DNA of 64,000 nucleotides, taken from Pictodentalium vernedei. Its lineage: Eukaryota; Mollusca; Scaphopoda; Dentaliida; Dentaliidae. The translations under genes and the position numbers were made by a program. The notes below the pieces were generated by a model. It was not told where the DNA came from. It was given only the letters and a program-made list of their open reading frames with translations, and searched no databases. Below, one piece after another: positions 50,101 through 53,100 of the stretch. Numbering within the stretch: position 1 is the first letter of the stretch; every line of letters begins with the position of its first letter. The DNA lies in the NCBI GenBank assembly GCA_031216915.1, contig CM062296.1, forward strand, positions 667,138,753 to 667,202,752. Direction: 5' to 3'.

Positions 50101-53100
50101 ATTATAGTATGGTAAGCAAATAGCTTACATACAGCAAACATGTTTTCAGTGAATCTAGCAAGACAATAGCATGCTGTTTTGTATATTTATCAAGATCAAA
50201 CCATATTCCAAGTCTTAATATTGTCAGAGAACAATGTTTAGCCTCAGAAAAAGTAAGAGAACAGCATTCCTACAGGAAAGGATCACTGCTTATGACACAC
50301 CCTCCCTGGAATGAGCTCAGTAGAGGGTCATAAGCTATGTTTTGGAGGCAAAACATGAAGGAAAAATAAAATTTGAGTGATGCTTTTTTTAATAGCAATA
50401 GCTGGATGGCCATTACATCTGGTGAAGTGCTAAATTCTGGTAGAGTGCTGGAAGCCCATATTTGGGCTTTCTGAAATACGACAGGTTATGGTATTACTGA
50501 CCCTGGAAAAAATCATACTTTGTTAATGACACATTGCTCAGTCACATTTGATTGGATGGTGCCTATTGGCACTATCCAATCAAATGTAGCAGAGCAGTAT
50601 ATAATGAAATGAAATCTGTAGTCAAGAAAAATGTTGCACTCTACCAGATGTATCAAGACTACTGGTCTGGCAGATGTTTCTTGTTGGAGGATATGTGTCT
50701 TTTCAGGCAGCTGATAGTTGATTAGATACTCAGTTACTGGACGTTTTTGCACCATTTTCTGAGCTGTCAATGACAGATCACATGTTACACAGCATCAAAT
50801 CCAACATAACCTTGGTTGTTGAATAAATCATTAAACCCAAATTGGTATTTGAGATCTATATCTGTTTATTTTACCCCCACTTCAAGTAAGTGGGAGATAT
50901 ATTGTTGCAACACCATACATCCATTCATTTGTATGTCCGAAGTTCTTGTGTGCCCAAGTGCTCCTCCATTTATGAACCAATTTTGATGAAATTTCTTAGA
51001 CTTTATGACTAACAAGTGAACATGTGCATAAGTAGAGGACATCAGTATTTTCCATATTCATGACATGTGTACCCCCCCCCCCCCCCTTCCCTGTCCCCTG
51101 CACATGTAACCTTTGTTTCCGAACCAAATCACAAATAGAAACATTTGCAGTGCACAAGCCTTGTCAGAAAATGTTTGCTGTTATCTTGACTCAAAGTTAA
51201 ATAAATTGATATACGTACATATTATGTGCTTGACCATTTGTGTTAACATTACATTTTATACTAAGTATTTATTTATTTATTTATTTATTTATTGGGGTTT
51301 AATGACACTTTCAACAGCCAAGGTCACCTCATGTTGGACTGTTTTATGGGTGGAGGAAGCTGGAGTACCTGGAGAGAACCACTGAGCAATTGCAAGCAAC
51401 TGTCAGGCTCCCCAACATACTAACTCCACACAAGCAGGGTTAGCATTGGTTGAAGACAAGTGTACACAATGCCACCATGCCCCCATGTGGCAATGGGGGT
51501 GAAGTGTCTCGCCATATGACACAATAGAGTTGCCGCAGGTGGGATTCGAACCGAGGCCTCTCGTCTTGCAGACTGCACCTATACCTACTGAGCCACTGCG
51601 CCCCATTAAGTATCAGTTTTAATATTATTAACAATATGATAAATCTGAGTAGAAAACTAAATTTTAGGTAAAGAATACATTAAAACTTGACTGCATATTG
51701 TCTGAATTAAGTTGGTATTTTGTTGCTTTGCAAAGCAAAACTACAAGCTGCCATTACTTTTTAACATTCTAAATACAATGATATAAATAAAATATTGTAT
51801 CAGTCATTTAAGAGTTTGCATAGCTGAGTTATACATTAGAAAATTAATGAAATATTAACCCTTTGAACTCGAGTGGTATCTTCCATGCCAGATCAATGAC
51901 AACAATTATTAGAGTCCATATTCATTATTTCGGGTAGACCAATCATTATTTTCAACGTGCAGCCTCATTCATTGGTCTACCTCACACATTTACTGAACAG
52001 CCCAGCCATCCTATAATGACATTATGACATATCATGTTCCTTTCGGAAAAGTGGCCTCTAGGTAGCCATCATTGTTGTCTCTCCATTTCACTTTTCACTT
52101 GTATTTTGTTTTTTAAATAAATGCCATGTTAGGTGGAGGGGTGGGAGGAGTGGGGGGACATACATCATCAATAAGGGAAATGGTTATAAAGTCTGTTTTC
52201 AATCTGCTATTACTCTAAGCATGTTATCTCCTCTTCAACTTAGAAGATTTAAAGTACCTTTCTATAAGGGATTCTTGTGTGCTCAACTCCTCCTAGATTA
52301 GCCCCTAGCACACTGATAATATAACCAAATTTTCTCAGATAACTTTGTTTTTCTCTTGTTTAACCATGAATTTAACCAATCATATCTCTATTTGGTTAAA
52401 TATCAAACTGCATTATGGAAAATATTTGCTGGTGAAAACTTTGCTATTTTGGCATCAGAGTGCTTAGGATTAATACAAAAACTTTGATGATACTTCTCGA
52501 ACATGGCCACTGTCAAGTAAACATTTGCAGATTTCCAAATTTTCATTCTGTGACAATTTTAACTAGGTTACTTCCTCTTCAACTTATAAGATTTACTATA
52601 GGTTTCCCATGTGTGCAGCTCCCCCTACATTTATGAATCAAATTAGATGCAACTTTTCACATATGACCATTAATAAGTGAACTTGCACATGTGTCAAAAT
52701 TTTCAATCTCTAATGATTATAATCAAGTTATGTCCACTTGATTTATTATGGCTTTCTGAATGATATTTTTGTGGGTGAAACTCCTACATTAACCCTTTGA
52801 ACTCTAGTGGTCGTTTTTCCGGCCAGGAACATGATATGTCATAACGTCATTATATAGGATGGCTGTTCAGTAAATGTGTGGGGTAGACCAATCAATATTT
52901 TCAATGTGCAGCCCTGATTGAAAATATTGATTAGTCTACCCCAAATAATGAATATGGACTCTTCTAATTGCTGTCATTGAACTGGCATGGAAGATACCAC
53001 TAGAGTTCAAAGGGTTAATGAACCAATTTTGTTGCACAAAGACCACTAACAAATGAATATGTGCAATTTTTTTTCAAACTTTTCAATCTGCTAGGGGCAT